Of a DNA stretch of 64,000 nucleotides, positions 34,171 through 43,700 are shown piece after piece (the stretch's first letter is position 1; the number at the start of each line of letters is the position of its first letter). The notes below the pieces were generated by a model. The model saw only the letters and a list, made by a program, of their open reading frames with translations, was not told the origin of the DNA and searched no databases. The position numbers were made by a program, and so were the translations under genes. The stretch covers positions 5,182,501-5,246,500 of the forward strand of contig NZ_CP136422.1 of NCBI RefSeq assembly GCF_034355335.1. Reading direction: 5' to 3'. The stretch is from Blautia coccoides. Lineage in GTDB: Bacteria; Bacillota; Clostridia; Lachnospirales; Lachnospiraceae.

Positions 34171-35119
34171 AATACGCATCTATGCCGTCGGCAATTCCCT
34201 GTACCATATTTTTCTGCATATCAGGGTCCTGCATTTTCTGGTCATCATTCTGGTTGGTCATAAAGCCCATCTCCAAAATAGTGACCGGGACTGTACTCCA
34301 GTTGATGCCGGTCATGTTGTCATAGAGCCTTACGCCATTATTCTTGATTCCCGTTGCCTGACAGTAGGCATTAATGATTTCCTCCCCCAGTCTGCTGCTT
34401 TCCTGGTGAAGCTGGCCCACATAGGGATTCTCTGCAGAGGGGATCATGGTCATGGCTCCGTTTGCGCTGTTGTCCTCACTGCCGTCCGCATGGATTCTCA
34501 CAAGGATCTCAGCACCGTTCTCTGCCGCGATCTGAGCGCGTTCTACGTTGCTGACGGCTGTGTCGTTGTCCTCTCTTGTCATAATGACCTCATATCCCCG
34601 GCTTTTTAACTCTGCCTGAAGCTGCATGGAAATATTGAGCGTCAGCTCATATTCAGGGACACCTGTGTAGACTCCCTGCGTACCGGATGCAAACTTATCT
34701 TTCATCTCCTCAGAGCCTGGGCCAAGGGGTTCCGTTCCTCCTGTATCCGCTCCTGGCCCCTGATGTCCGGGATCCACAGCTACTTTTCTTCCGTTACTCT
34801 TTGATTCTGTATTTTGCGCAGTGGATGTATCTGCATCCTGACCGTCTCCTGCTGATCCGGCATCTTGGACGTCCCCTGTCGTTTCTCCATTCTGCTCCGC
34901 TTTTTCCTCCAATGCCTGCTTTTCGGCTTCTTTCTTTAATTCCTCCAGCTCCTTTTCCAGGGACTCTGAAGATTTCTGCATTTTGCTTATCTGTCTGTCC
35001 ATACGCTTCATCTCCTGCTGGAGCGATCTGCTTTTCTGTGTGCCTGTCACTGCCAGAACTGCCAGCACAGCAGCCAGCACAAAGATCAAACTGCCGAATA
35101 TAATTCCCATTTTTTTCAT
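34160..35119 (-). CDS. N-acetylmuramoyl-L-alanine amidase with membrane anchor
   Basis: A 319-residue enzyme: membrane helix at 5-26, a coiled coil at about 30-75 (Gln, Glu and Lys rich), a Gly/Asp/Thr linker (75-110), and an Amidase_3 catalytic domain at 112-319. Zinc ligands and catalytic Glu are visible: His in VDPGHQGPG, Glu in YELTLNI, His in VRIHADGS, Glu in TILEMGF. It cuts the amide bond between N-acetylmuramic acid and the stem peptide. It starts within the stop of the AraC gene (ATGA), so the two are translated together, an unusual pairing in a sugar-use region. Confidence 0.92.
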   Translation of the reverse strand: MKKMGIIFGSLIFVLAAVLAVLAVTGTQKSRSLQQEMKRMDRQISKMQKSSESLEKELEELKKEAEKQALEEKAEQNGETTGDVQDAGSAGDGQDADTSTAQNTESKSNGRKVAVDPGHQGPGADTGGTEPLGPGSEEMKDKFASGTQGVYTGVPEYELTLNISMQLQAELKSRGYEVIMTREDNDTAVSNVERAQIAAENGAEILVRIHADGSEDNSANGAMTMIPSAENPYVGQLHQESSRLGEEIINAYCQATGIKNNGVRLYDNMTGINWSTVPVTILEMGFMTNQNDDQKMQDPDMQKNMVQGIADGIDAYFNL

Positions 35120-35994
35120 TCTCCCATTCCTTTCCCGCTGTATTTGCCAATTCCATTACTCTTTCTGTAGCAGCCCGGGCTTATCCCCACATGTTTCCTG
35201 AATATCTTCGCAAAGTAATTCCCATTGGAAAAGCCATTTGCTCTTGCGATACAATCAATGCTTTGCTCCGTACCCAACAGATCATTCATGGCTGACTGCA
35301 GACGGAGTCCTGTCAGATAGGACAGGGGCGCTGTTCCCATCTCCTCTTTAAATGCTCTTGACAGATGTTCCGGCGATAGGTCCAGTCTGGCTGCCAGCTC
35401 CTCTATTCCGGCCAGCCCCCGGTATTCTTCCTCCATGATTTCTGCTGCCTTCTTGACAGAGGAACTCTTTTTCTGTGCCGCCGGGTGTTCCGTCTCCCTC
35501 AAGACAGCGCAGAGAAAACGGTAGAGGAACTCTCCGCCCTCGTATTTTTGAAGCCGCTCCCCGTTTGTCAGACGTTTCTGCAGACTAAGAGCCATGCGCA
35601 CAGGAGGGCTGTTTTCATCCAGATCCAGAATATCCGGGCTGATATCTCTTATCTTTTTTACAAAAGGCAGTGCTGCGGTCCCACAGAAATGCAGATAGAG
35701 AAATTCCCATGGTTCATTCCTGTCTCTTTCCAGATAATATCTGCTTTCTTCGGGAAACCGGATCAGAAATCCCTGACCGCGCGTCACTCTGTATCTTTTT
35801 TTATTCCTCTCAAATATCCCTTCCCCGGAAAGCGTATACTGAAAGAGAAAACCTTCATACCCAGGCCTCCTGTCATTGGAAAAATCATACGTCTCCCCGC
35901 ACCGGCGCTCCACACCGCCGTCCAGCAGGATAAGCGGCTGGGGCTCCATGTCATCCTGATTCAAGACGCCGAATACGCCCCTCTTGTACTCCAT
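35116..35994 (-). CDS. AraC family transcriptional regulator
   Basis: A 292-residue regulator: a cupin-like sensor (YTLSGEGIFERNKKRYRV, QGFLIRFPEESRYY) and an AraC DNA-binding domain ending in ANGFSNGNYFAKIFRKHVG. ATG at 35994 follows AGAGGT; a TTG one codon earlier is less likely. Strong promoter at 36050-36078. Overlaps the amidase gene by 4 bases and is divergent from the GH27 gene, which it may activate. Confidence 0.91.
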   Translation of the reverse strand: MEYKRGVFGVLNQDDMEPQPLILLDGGVERRCGETYDFSNDRRPGYEGFLFQYTLSGEGIFERNKKRYRVTRGQGFLIRFPEESRYYLERDRNEPWEFLYLHFCGTAALPFVKKIRDISPDILDLDENSPPVRMALSLQKRLTNGERLQKYEGGEFLYRFLCAVLRETEHPAAQKKSSSVKKAAEIMEEEYRGLAGIEELAARLDLSPEHLSRAFKEEMGTAPLSYLTGLRLQSAMNDLLGTEQSIDCIARANGFSNGNYFAKIFRKHVGISPGCYRKSNGIGKYSGKGMGE

Positions 35995-36049
35995 CAAAAA
36001 TTTACCTCTTCATATCAAATTTCTATTCTTTTGTTTTTCACACAATCTT

Positions 36050-36078
36050 ATTATAATTACTGTTACAGGATAAGTCAA
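36050..36078 (-). promoter_or_regulatory. Promoter of the AraC/amidase pair
   Basis: TTGACT (36073-36078), 17 bases, TATAAT (36050-36055) on the minus strand. Close to consensus. Confidence 0.8.
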
Positions 36079-36134
36079 AGAAAACAATAGAAGTCAAAAT
36101 TCTACCCTGTTTTCCAATATATCAGGAGGTTCTT

Positions 36135-37445
36135 ATGAATAAAAACAGTTTTGCCAAGGTTCCGCCTATGGGCTGGAACAGTTATGACTATTATGACACA
36201 ACAGTCAATGAGGAACAGGTAAAGGCCAACGCTGACTATATGGCAGCGCATTTGAAGGAATTCGGCTGGGAATATATCGTTGTGGATATCCAGTGGTATG
36301 CCCATAAAGCCGGATCTATGAGAAAGCAGTTCCAGTATATCCCCTTCTCTGAACTGGAGATGGACGAATATTCCCGCCTGCTGCCTGACCCGGAGCGTTT
36401 TCCTTCTTCCGCCGGTCAAAAGGGCTTTGGTCCATTGGCTGATCATGTGCACAGTCTTGGTCTGAAATTCGGTATTCACATCATGCGCGGAATTCCCCGT
36501 ATAGCGGCTCAGAACCATATGAAAATAAAGGACTGTGATGTGACCGCTGACATAGCTGCCAACCCATACTCCATCTGCCCCTGGAATCCGGATATGTATG
36601 GCCTGAACAATACACCTGCCGGACAGGCTTACTATGATTCTCTGCTGGAATTATACGCGTCCTGGGGTGTAGATTTCATCAAATGCGATGACATCTGCAA
36701 TACCTGCAACCAAAGCCCTCACCGGGAAAACCAGTATAATGCCGCTCACGAGGTGGAGATGCTTGCAAACGCGATCAAGCGCTGCGGACGCCCCATTGTA
36801 TTCTCTCTTTCACCTGGACCTGCCCTCATTGACAGAGCCTGGCATTATGAAAAGTATGCCAATATGTGGCGCATTACCGATGATTTCTGGGATGAATGGA
36901 AATATTTAAAGGACATGTTCCGCCGCTGTGAGCTGTGGCAGACACAAGTCTCGGAAGGATGTTATCCCGACTGCGACATGCTTCCTCTGGGATGGATCGG
37001 TAAAGGCTTTGGGGATGAGCGCATGACAAGATTCACAAAAGAGGAACAGCGTACTATGATGACACTCTGGTGCCTGTTTGGTTCCCCGCTTATGCTGGGC
37101 GCGGAGATGACAAAGTTGGATGACTGGACACTGTCCCTGCTCACCAACCGCAAAGTGCTGGCGCTGCTGCCCCCATCCTGCCGTCCCAGACAGATCTGCC
37201 TGGATAAGGAGAAAGCCGTGTGGACTGCCTGTGATGAAAAAGAAGGGACTTTCTATACCGCACTGTTTAATTTAAGTGATGAGACTGCTTCAATCCGCGT
37301 TGCTCTGGATGAACTGGGAAAAGAATTTGACGGAAATGTCACTCTTATAGATTTGTGGGATGGAACTTCATTCCGCAGTGAGAAACGGGAAATCTGCGCT
37401 GTACTGCCGGAACATGGTTGTGTGTTGTATCAGGTGTTCCGGTGA
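36135..37445 (+). CDS. GH27 family alpha-galactosidase or beta-L-arabinopyranosidase
   Basis: A 436-residue cytosolic enzyme with the GH27/GH36 clan barrel: PPMGWNSYDYY at the start, WEYIVVDIQWY, the nucleophile Asp in GVDFIKCDDIC near residue 186, the acid/base Asp in WRITDDFWD near residue 253, and MTLWCLFGSPLMLGAEM. Members remove alpha-galactose or beta-L-arabinopyranose; the arabinan/galactan setting makes either possible. ATCAGGAGG precedes the ATG. Single-gene unit with its own terminator. Confidence 0.9.
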   Translation: MNKNSFAKVPPMGWNSYDYYDTTVNEEQVKANADYMAAHLKEFGWEYIVVDIQWYAHKAGSMRKQFQYIPFSELEMDEYSRLLPDPERFPSSAGQKGFGPLADHVHSLGLKFGIHIMRGIPRIAAQNHMKIKDCDVTADIAANPYSICPWNPDMYGLNNTPAGQAYYDSLLELYASWGVDFIKCDDICNTCNQSPHRENQYNAAHEVEMLANAIKRCGRPIVFSLSPGPALIDRAWHYEKYANMWRITDDFWDEWKYLKDMFRRCELWQTQVSEGCYPDCDMLPLGWIGKGFGDERMTRFTKEEQRTMMTLWCLFGSPLMLGAEMTKLDDWTLSLLTNRKVLALLPPSCRPRQICLDKEKAVWTACDEKEGTFYTALFNLSDETASIRVALDELGKEFDGNVTLIDLWDGTSFRSEKREICAVLPEHGCVLYQVFR

Positions 37446-37464
37446 AAATAGCGGAATAGGTATA

Positions 37465-37487
37465 ACAGTTCAGTTTGTCTGAACTGT
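37465..37487 (+). other. Hairpin just after the GH27 gene
   Basis: ACAGTTCAG and CTGAACTGT form a perfect 9-base-pair stem with a 5-base loop. No U-tract follows directly; it may stabilise the mRNA end before the main terminator. Confidence 0.5.
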
Positions 37488-37503
37488 CACATATAAAAAA
37501 TTG

Positions 37504-37550
37504 GGCTGCAGCCAAAACTGATTTTCCGTTTTAGCTGCAGCCTCGTTTTT
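37504..37550 (+). terminator. Terminator of the GH27 gene
   Basis: GGCTGCAGC (37504-37512) pairs with GCTGCAGCC (37534-37542), followed by TCGTTTTT. Confidence 0.85.
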
Positions 37551-37830
37551 ACATACGCACCATACACTCTTTTTTATAAAAGCAAATGCCATATTTTAAA
37601 ATATTGGTATAACCCTCATTGCGAAGTTCTGCGTCATATTTCTGTTCCTCAAAAGCCTCCATTCTCAATGGCCTCATACAATTGGCTCAGATCCGTGTCC
37701 CGTATTTTCCGGTCAAACCAGGAGAGTATCGTATTTTTATAAATATACTGCACCTCAGCATTGGGAATAGCCATTTCAATTTATACTTCATTGGCAGAAA
37801 TAACGAAAGCCCCCTTTTCTTTTTCCAGCT
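37549..37830 (-). pseudogene. Remnant of an AAA-ATPase-like/PD-(D/E)XK family protein
   Basis: Two coding pieces survive on the minus strand. The first (about 37681-37815) reads VISANEV, then a stop, then IEMAIPNAEVQYIYKNTILSW and DTDLSQLYEAIENG. The second (37549-37665), in another frame, reads AFEEQKYDAELRNEGYTNIL, then KYGICFYKKECMVRM and a stop. These match the middle and the extreme C terminus of the AAA-ATPase-like/DUF1703 proteins common in gut Clostridia, with the nuclease core between them deleted. A frameshift, a stop and a large deletion make it non-functional. With the terminator it accounts for the 406-base gap 37446-37851. Confidence 0.72.
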
Positions 37831-37851
37831 ATTATTGTTGAGCATCATAAC

Positions 37852-39501
37852 TCAGTATAATACTTCCGTCTCAATTACACTTTTCCCTTCCCCTATCTCA
37901 TATCTCACAACAGGGATCACCGTTTTACTGTGGATCAAATTCGTATTCGGGTCCGGCTTGACCATCATAGGCTCTCCCCCTCCCTGAAGGCAGCGCACCC
38001 GGCATCCGTCCGCATCTCCCACAGGCAGGGCAAAACCGGCATCATACGCGATACACTCATATTTACTCTCAATCTCATGTATCCTTTTATGCCCCTCACG
38101 GGTAGGAATGATCTTGGACCGCACACGAATCCCCGGAAGCGGTGACCAGACGGACACCACATGTTCTTTTGTCACCTCATAGCTCTCTGCCTGCCCCCGG
38201 ATAAATATATGCCCCAGCACTTCAAAGGACAGCACACTGTCCGACGCTGCCTCCTGGAAATTTACCGGGGAGCGCATGACACTGAATCCGTATTTGGCAG
38301 AGTAAGCAAACTTTGCGTATTTTTCCTCTGTATGACCATGCACATGCCCAAAGGTCCGTCCTCCGGGAAGAGCCACAACATTGCCGTCCGCTCTTCTCTG
38401 TATGATCATGTCAGCCTTCTCCAGATACTTTTCCTCTTCCAGTTCCGGAAGCGGCGCCGCCTCACAGACCCAGAAAGGGTCATCTTCAGGGAGGGCAAGA
38501 CAGGCAAAGGTCTTCATAGCCCAATAAGGCGACTGCGGAGAGTTATAGCTCTCTGTCATCTGCAGATTAGGATAACAGTACCCGATCGTCAGCAGGCCTG
38601 TATGGTCAAAAATGGGCTGTTTCATCCAGTATTCCAGATGGCGGACAAGAATTCCCTTCATTACCGGCAGCGGAAGCGGCTCAATATGTGCCATGATACA
38701 CGCGGAATAAAAAGCTGCCTGCGCAAAACGGTAAGTCAGAGATCTCCCATAGGGAAGAGCGCTGCCGTCCTCAGCAAACCAGTATACAAAGTCCTTTCCA
38801 AACGCCTCTGCCCGTTCCAGGTAACGCCTGCACCGCTCTGGTTCTTCCTCCTTCATGACCATTGCGTATATAATTCCGTAGAACTCCATGGCAAAAGGAA
38901 TATAATAATCCGCCTGTCCGTTCTCTCCGTCCAGATACCATCCTCCGCCAATATAACAGGATTCAATAAACTCCAGGCTTTCCTCCATTCCCTTATCATC
39001 ATACGGCATTCCGGCTTTTCTAAGTGCCGTATTCACCAAAATATGAAAGAAACGCCAGTTACAGTCACAGCATTTATTACGGTTGATCTCCCAGAGCCAT
39101 GCACTTACCTGTTTTTTCTCTTTTTCTGTCAGAGGCTCCCAGATTTTCTCACCTGCAAACAAAATGGCAAAGGCAATGGCAGCCATTTCAACCAGCTTCT
39201 GGTCATAATCCTCACATTTTCCCCAGTATTCCGAAGACGCAGGGTCTGTGCCTGACACAAGCCCCTCTCTGTATATGTTTTCAAATGCATCATCCCTTCC
39301 GCCCCCTGCCCAGAAAGCTGCCAGTCCCCAGAGCGGACGGGAAAATCCCTCCATCCAGGCACTCTCATCCGGGTAATGGGCACTGGTGCAGCCAATGGTC
39401 AGGCGCGCCTTTTTTGTACTGTAATACGGTTTCAGCGGATTTAAAATGTCCAGCATCAAATTTTCAAAATCCTGTCTTGTGTTCAGCTTTTTCTCTCCCA
39501 T
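37852..39501 (-). CDS. DUF2264 domain protein
   Basis: A 549-residue cytosolic protein of the DUF2264 family, recognised from FSRPLWGLAAFWAGGG near residue 53, WLWEINRNKCCDCNWRFFHIL, DGENGQADYYIPFAMEF and YGRSLTYRFAQAAFYSA. The N-terminal part is a predicted (alpha/alpha) barrel and the C-terminal 170 residues are beta-rich, like polysaccharide-lyase or hydrolase folds. The activity is not established; members occur beside GH88/GH105 genes for pectin. It starts 11 bases after the GH88 stop behind GGGGGAG and ends the four-gene operon that begins at 45015. Confidence 0.88.
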   Translation of the reverse strand: MGEKKLNTRQDFENLMLDILNPLKPYYSTKKARLTIGCTSAHYPDESAWMEGFSRPLWGLAAFWAGGGRDDAFENIYREGLVSGTDPASSEYWGKCEDYDQKLVEMAAIAFAILFAGEKIWEPLTEKEKKQVSAWLWEINRNKCCDCNWRFFHILVNTALRKAGMPYDDKGMEESLEFIESCYIGGGWYLDGENGQADYYIPFAMEFYGIIYAMVMKEEEPERCRRYLERAEAFGKDFVYWFAEDGSALPYGRSLTYRFAQAAFYSACIMAHIEPLPLPVMKGILVRHLEYWMKQPIFDHTGLLTIGYCYPNLQMTESYNSPQSPYWAMKTFACLALPEDDPFWVCEAAPLPELEEEKYLEKADMIIQRRADGNVVALPGGRTFGHVHGHTEEKYAKFAYSAKYGFSVMRSPVNFQEAASDSVLSFEVLGHIFIRGQAESYEVTKEHVVSVWSPLPGIRVRSKIIPTREGHKRIHEIESKYECIAYDAGFALPVGDADGCRVRCLQGGGEPMMVKPDPNTNLIHSKTVIPVVRYEIGEGKSVIETEVLY

Positions 39502-39511
39502 GGCTCTCCCC

Positions 39512-40651
39512 CTACCAGATCCAGAAATCTTTTTCCATCAGTCTCAGAACTGCCTCGATAAAGAAATAGTCCCCATAAATAATAGGAACCTGACGGTTCT
39601 CTCCCTCATCGTGATACGCTACTTTTCCCATGCCCAGGACTCCGTCCTCCTCAGGATTCCAGTTACAGAAATGTTTCTCCATTGCCTGCAGAATGCGCAG
39701 AGCGCTTTTTTCGTACAGGAATTTTTCATTTTCCGGCACATGTTTTGCGATCTCCAGGAGGCCGCAGGCTGCACAGGCGCCTGCTGTGGAATCGTAATAC
39801 AGCGGTTCCTCCGGCGCTCTGAAATCGCACAGAGGAAGGTAATCCGTAAGGGAGACATTGGAGATAAAATAGTGGGCTGTCTGCTTTGCTGCATCCAGAT
39901 ATTTCTGTTCTTTGGTGTGGGCGTAGCTGATGGCAAATCCATAGACTGCCCAGGACTGGCCTCTGGACCAGGATGAGCCTTCCCCGTATCCCTGCCCTGC
40001 CGGTGCGTCCAAAAGCTCTCCTGTCAGCGGGTCCAGTATGGCTATGTGATTACAGGAACCGTCCGGGCGCAGTATTTTCTCCATAGCTGTGTCCGCATGC
40101 CTTCTGGCAACAGCTTCAAACCGCGGGTCCCCTGACTCCTCAGAAGCCCAGTAGAGAAGGGACAGATTCATCAGGCAGTCTATGATCATCCATCCTGTCT
40201 TATCATCATTCCAGGCCCGGATAAAATTGCCCAGCACATTGAACCTTCCTGCCAGCAGATTGGCCGCGTGCTGCCCTCTGACATAGGATGCACGATTCCC
40301 TGTGAGCCTGTAATCTGCCACTGCTGTGTGCATCCACATAAATCCCACATCGTGATAAAGCCCCTCATATTCTTCCATGGACCGATCCAGCCGACGCTCC
40401 ACATTTTCAGCCTTTTGGCGGTAGACTTCTTTCCCGGTGGCGTGATACATCTGCCACAGGATACCACCCCAGAAACCGTTGGTCCACCAGGCAATATCCC
40501 TGTCACCCCAATCCTCCTCATAGTGTCCGTTCTGTGGAATATAGGGAATTTTATCTCCCAGTCTTTCACATTCCTTTTCCATCTTTAGGTCAAATTTCGC
40601 AAAAGTCTCCTCCAGCCATTTATGATCTGATTCCGATAAAAAATTCTGCAT
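39512..40651 (-). CDS. Unsaturated glucuronyl/galacturonyl hydrolase, GH88
   Basis: About 379 residues of an (alpha/alpha)6-barrel GH88 enzyme: ITYIP-like IPYIPQNGHYEE near the start, DIAWWTNGFWGGILWQMY, catalytic Asp in HDVGFMW, Asp in YDSTAGACAACGLLEI region, and SSWSRGQSWAVYGFAI. It adds water to the C4-C5 double bond of a terminal unsaturated uronic acid, freeing 5-keto-4-deoxyuronate, the substrate for the kduI/RpiB genes at 25-28 kb. The ATG at 40651 follows GGAGG; an upstream frame to 40729 is likely non-coding. No signal peptide. Confidence 0.92.
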   Translation of the reverse strand: MQNFLSESDHKWLEETFAKFDLKMEKECERLGDKIPYIPQNGHYEEDWGDRDIAWWTNGFWGGILWQMYHATGKEVYRQKAENVERRLDRSMEEYEGLYHDVGFMWMHTAVADYRLTGNRASYVRGQHAANLLAGRFNVLGNFIRAWNDDKTGWMIIDCLMNLSLLYWASEESGDPRFEAVARRHADTAMEKILRPDGSCNHIAILDPLTGELLDAPAGQGYGEGSSWSRGQSWAVYGFAISYAHTKEQKYLDAAKQTAHYFISNVSLTDYLPLCDFRAPEEPLYYDSTAGACAACGLLEIAKHVPENEKFLYEKSALRILQAMEKHFCNWNPEEDGVLGMGKVAYHDEGENRQVPIIYGDYFFIEAVLRLMEKDFWIW

Positions 40652-40743
40652 TACTCTGTGTCCTCCATATCTGCATACAGCCTGTGCCCGCAATACCCTC
40701 CTGCCAAAGCACGGCTGATCTCTTCTCATCTTATAACTAAGCT

Positions 40744-43700
40744 CTACGGCTGTACCTGTACCGGCTTCATTCTGCCGTCCGTTCCGAACTCCACCCGGTC
40801 AATACATGTCTCACGGTGACAGCCTCTGCCCTCAGGATATTCCCTTACAGGGGTGGCAAAACGGTGATATGCCATATAATAAATATCCTCCTGCGGCTCC
40901 CTGAGAATGCAGTGATGGCCTGTCCCCAGAACACCGGCTCCCGGCCTTTTTTCCAGTACCGGATACAGGTATTTCACCGGTCCATACAGGCTGTGGGAAA
41001 TACCGTAATTCACATGGTAATCCTCACTTCCTGTATCATCACATGACCAGGTAAAATGATATATTCCTTCTCTTTTTAATACGGTTACAGCCTCTCTGAA
41101 ATCCTCTGCCCCTTCCAGATTTTTCATGGTTTCCGGGCAGATATGAAGCAGGTCTTCACTTAATTTCACAACAGCAGGACTGCCGTTTCCAAACAACATG
41201 TACACCTGCCCATCCTCCTCGTAGATGGATGGGTCTATCACCTGGCTCATCTTTACTCCTGCTGCCTGTACCATTTCGGGTGTCAGCAGAGGCTTTGGCT
41301 GTGCCCGGTATCCGGATGCAGGAGAACTGCTGACCGCAGCGCCGATACAGGACACTCCATCCGGCCTTTTCGCACAGAAATAAAAGTAAAACTGCCCGTC
41401 CCTCTCAAAGACAGCGGGCGCCCATGCCGAGCCTACAGACCATGGAACCTGCTCAGAGGCCGTATCCAAAATGACCCCCTCATCTTTCCATTCTCTCAGA
41501 TTCTCGGATGAGAAAGCATGAAACTGTGTTCCGGACCAGTTCGCAAAACCGTCTGTTGTTGGATAGAGATAATAGGTATCTTTATATTTCAGCATATCCG
41601 GGTCTGCATAAAGTCCGTGAAGTACAGGGTTCTGTCTGCGGCAAAGTCTTAATATACACAGGGATTCCGGTTTTATGTCAACCTCAAATACAGAACTGTC
41701 AAATTCAATATCCGCCACATCCGGTCTCACCAGATCAGGGTGTTTAAAGGTATTTCTGTCATCCCTGTCAAACCCTTCCATCCGGTATATATGCCCTGTA
41801 AAGCGGCTGCCTTCCTCACCCTCCAGACAGATCTGCACGTTCTCTTCTCGGGGCAGGACATTCACTATCTTTACAATAATATCACCTGTTTCCCTTTCCA
41901 GGCTGCTGGTGATATACACCGGTTCCGCGGCAACAGGTCGCACCTCTGTCTCCAGCTCTGCCGCGCCGTCCACATAGGTCTCCACTCTTCTTCCCCGAAC
42001 ACGGAGCTCCAGGTCGTAATTCCTTCCGGCTTCTACGCTTCGTGTGCGCTGGATCAGACAGGAATTCCTGCCGTCTATATCCTCTCCGATTATAGAGTCT
42101 TCATTGGCCCATCCGCCAAGTCTCCAAAACAGACGGTTCTTCTCATCCTGCTGCCCGAAGCTGACCGTAAATCCCTTTTTGCCGCTCAGCTCCCTGGCGT
42201 TGAGACGGATGGTATAATTTTGGCTGTCAACGGTTGCAATTCTTTTTCTGGAACATTCCGGACTCAGCACGGTTTTCTGACAGGTATACTTCTTCCCTGT
42301 GTCCTCCTCTGTGATCACAATATTTTCAAATGCCACCTGTGATTCATTGGCCTCCAGAACAATATCACCCGGAAGACTGTCAGGATACCGGCTCATCATT
42401 ACAGAAGAGCCTTTCCCAGATATCTCCTGCTTAAGAACCGCATCCCCGTGGTGGTTCATGAAGAGCTTCTGTACATGATAACTGGGCGTGGGCACTGCCG
42501 CGCAGTTGTCAAACCATATCATATCCGGTCTCCAGTTTTCATAATGTACGTGACAGAAAAGCGGTGCGTAACATGCCAGCTTTACCGCATGGGCAGCGTT
42601 CTGCATCCCCACCATGTAGGATGCCTCGGCCAATGCATTAAACCAGGTATTATCCTGAGAAGCATACTCTCCTAAAAATACCTTGGGACCGTTATCCCAA
42701 AACGCGTCATAGCGGTGGTGCTCAGCAATAAACCACTCCGGCGACTGATAATAATGTTCATCCACCAGGTCTGCCCCTTCCTCCCTTGCGGACTGCCATC
42801 CTCTGTCATATTCCTTTCCCGCGGCGAACGGACCACTGGTCCCGATTATCTTAATCTCAGGATATTTCTCCCTCACTGCCCGGTGGAAAAGAGGATACCG
42901 CTCAAAAAACGGTTCTCCCACTTCCTCATTCCCGATACCTATGTATTCCATATGAAAGGGTTCTGGATGCCCCATAGCCGCACGTCTGCTGCCCCAGTAT
43001 GACTCCGCGTCTCCATTGGCAAATTCAATGAGGTCCAGTGCGTCCTGAACGTAATCTTTCAGTTCATCTCCCACAGCCGCCTCATGGGTGTGGGGATCAT
43101 AGCCTCCCGGAAGCACCGGGACAGGCTTCGCTCCCAAATCCTCGCATAGCAGAAAATACTCATAATATCCCAGCCCCATAGTCTGATTATATCCCCAATT
43201 ATTTCTGCAGGCGGGGCGGTTTTCCACAGGACCGATGGTGTTTTTCCACCGGTACAGACTATCCCTGTCTCCGGCGTGAAGGGAACCGCCGTGTACCAAA
43301 CATCCTCCCGGAAAACGCAAAAATCTGGGATGCATTTCTTCCAAAAGCTGCGCCAGATCCCTGCGCAGGCCGTTCTTTCTGTTCTTATATGTATGTACCG
43401 GAAACAGGGAAACAAAATCAAGTTCAACACACCCGCTGCCCTTTGCAGTCACAGCAAGTCTTCCCTGTCTGTCATCACAAGGAACTTGGAACGTGAGCTG
43501 GTATTTTTCCCATTTTTCCGTAATATCAATGGTCTGGGAAGTGTATATCTCCCCTGTCCCGGAACGCAGGGATACCACCAGCTTGTCACAGTCTCCCCGC
43601 TCCTTTCTGGCATAGCAGGAAAAGTCATAGTATGCCCCTTTTTCATAGAAGATACCCGGACCAAATCCATGGTTACACACACCGATATCCTCCCCCTCTT

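Noticed and set aside
37619..37987. 122-codon plus-strand frame
   Set aside because: The protein features are on the other strand (the AAA-ATPase remnant and the end of the DUF2264 gene).
38161..39255. 364-codon plus-strand frame opposite the DUF2264 gene
   Set aside because: Antisense shadow with biased composition; the minus-strand protein has family motifs.
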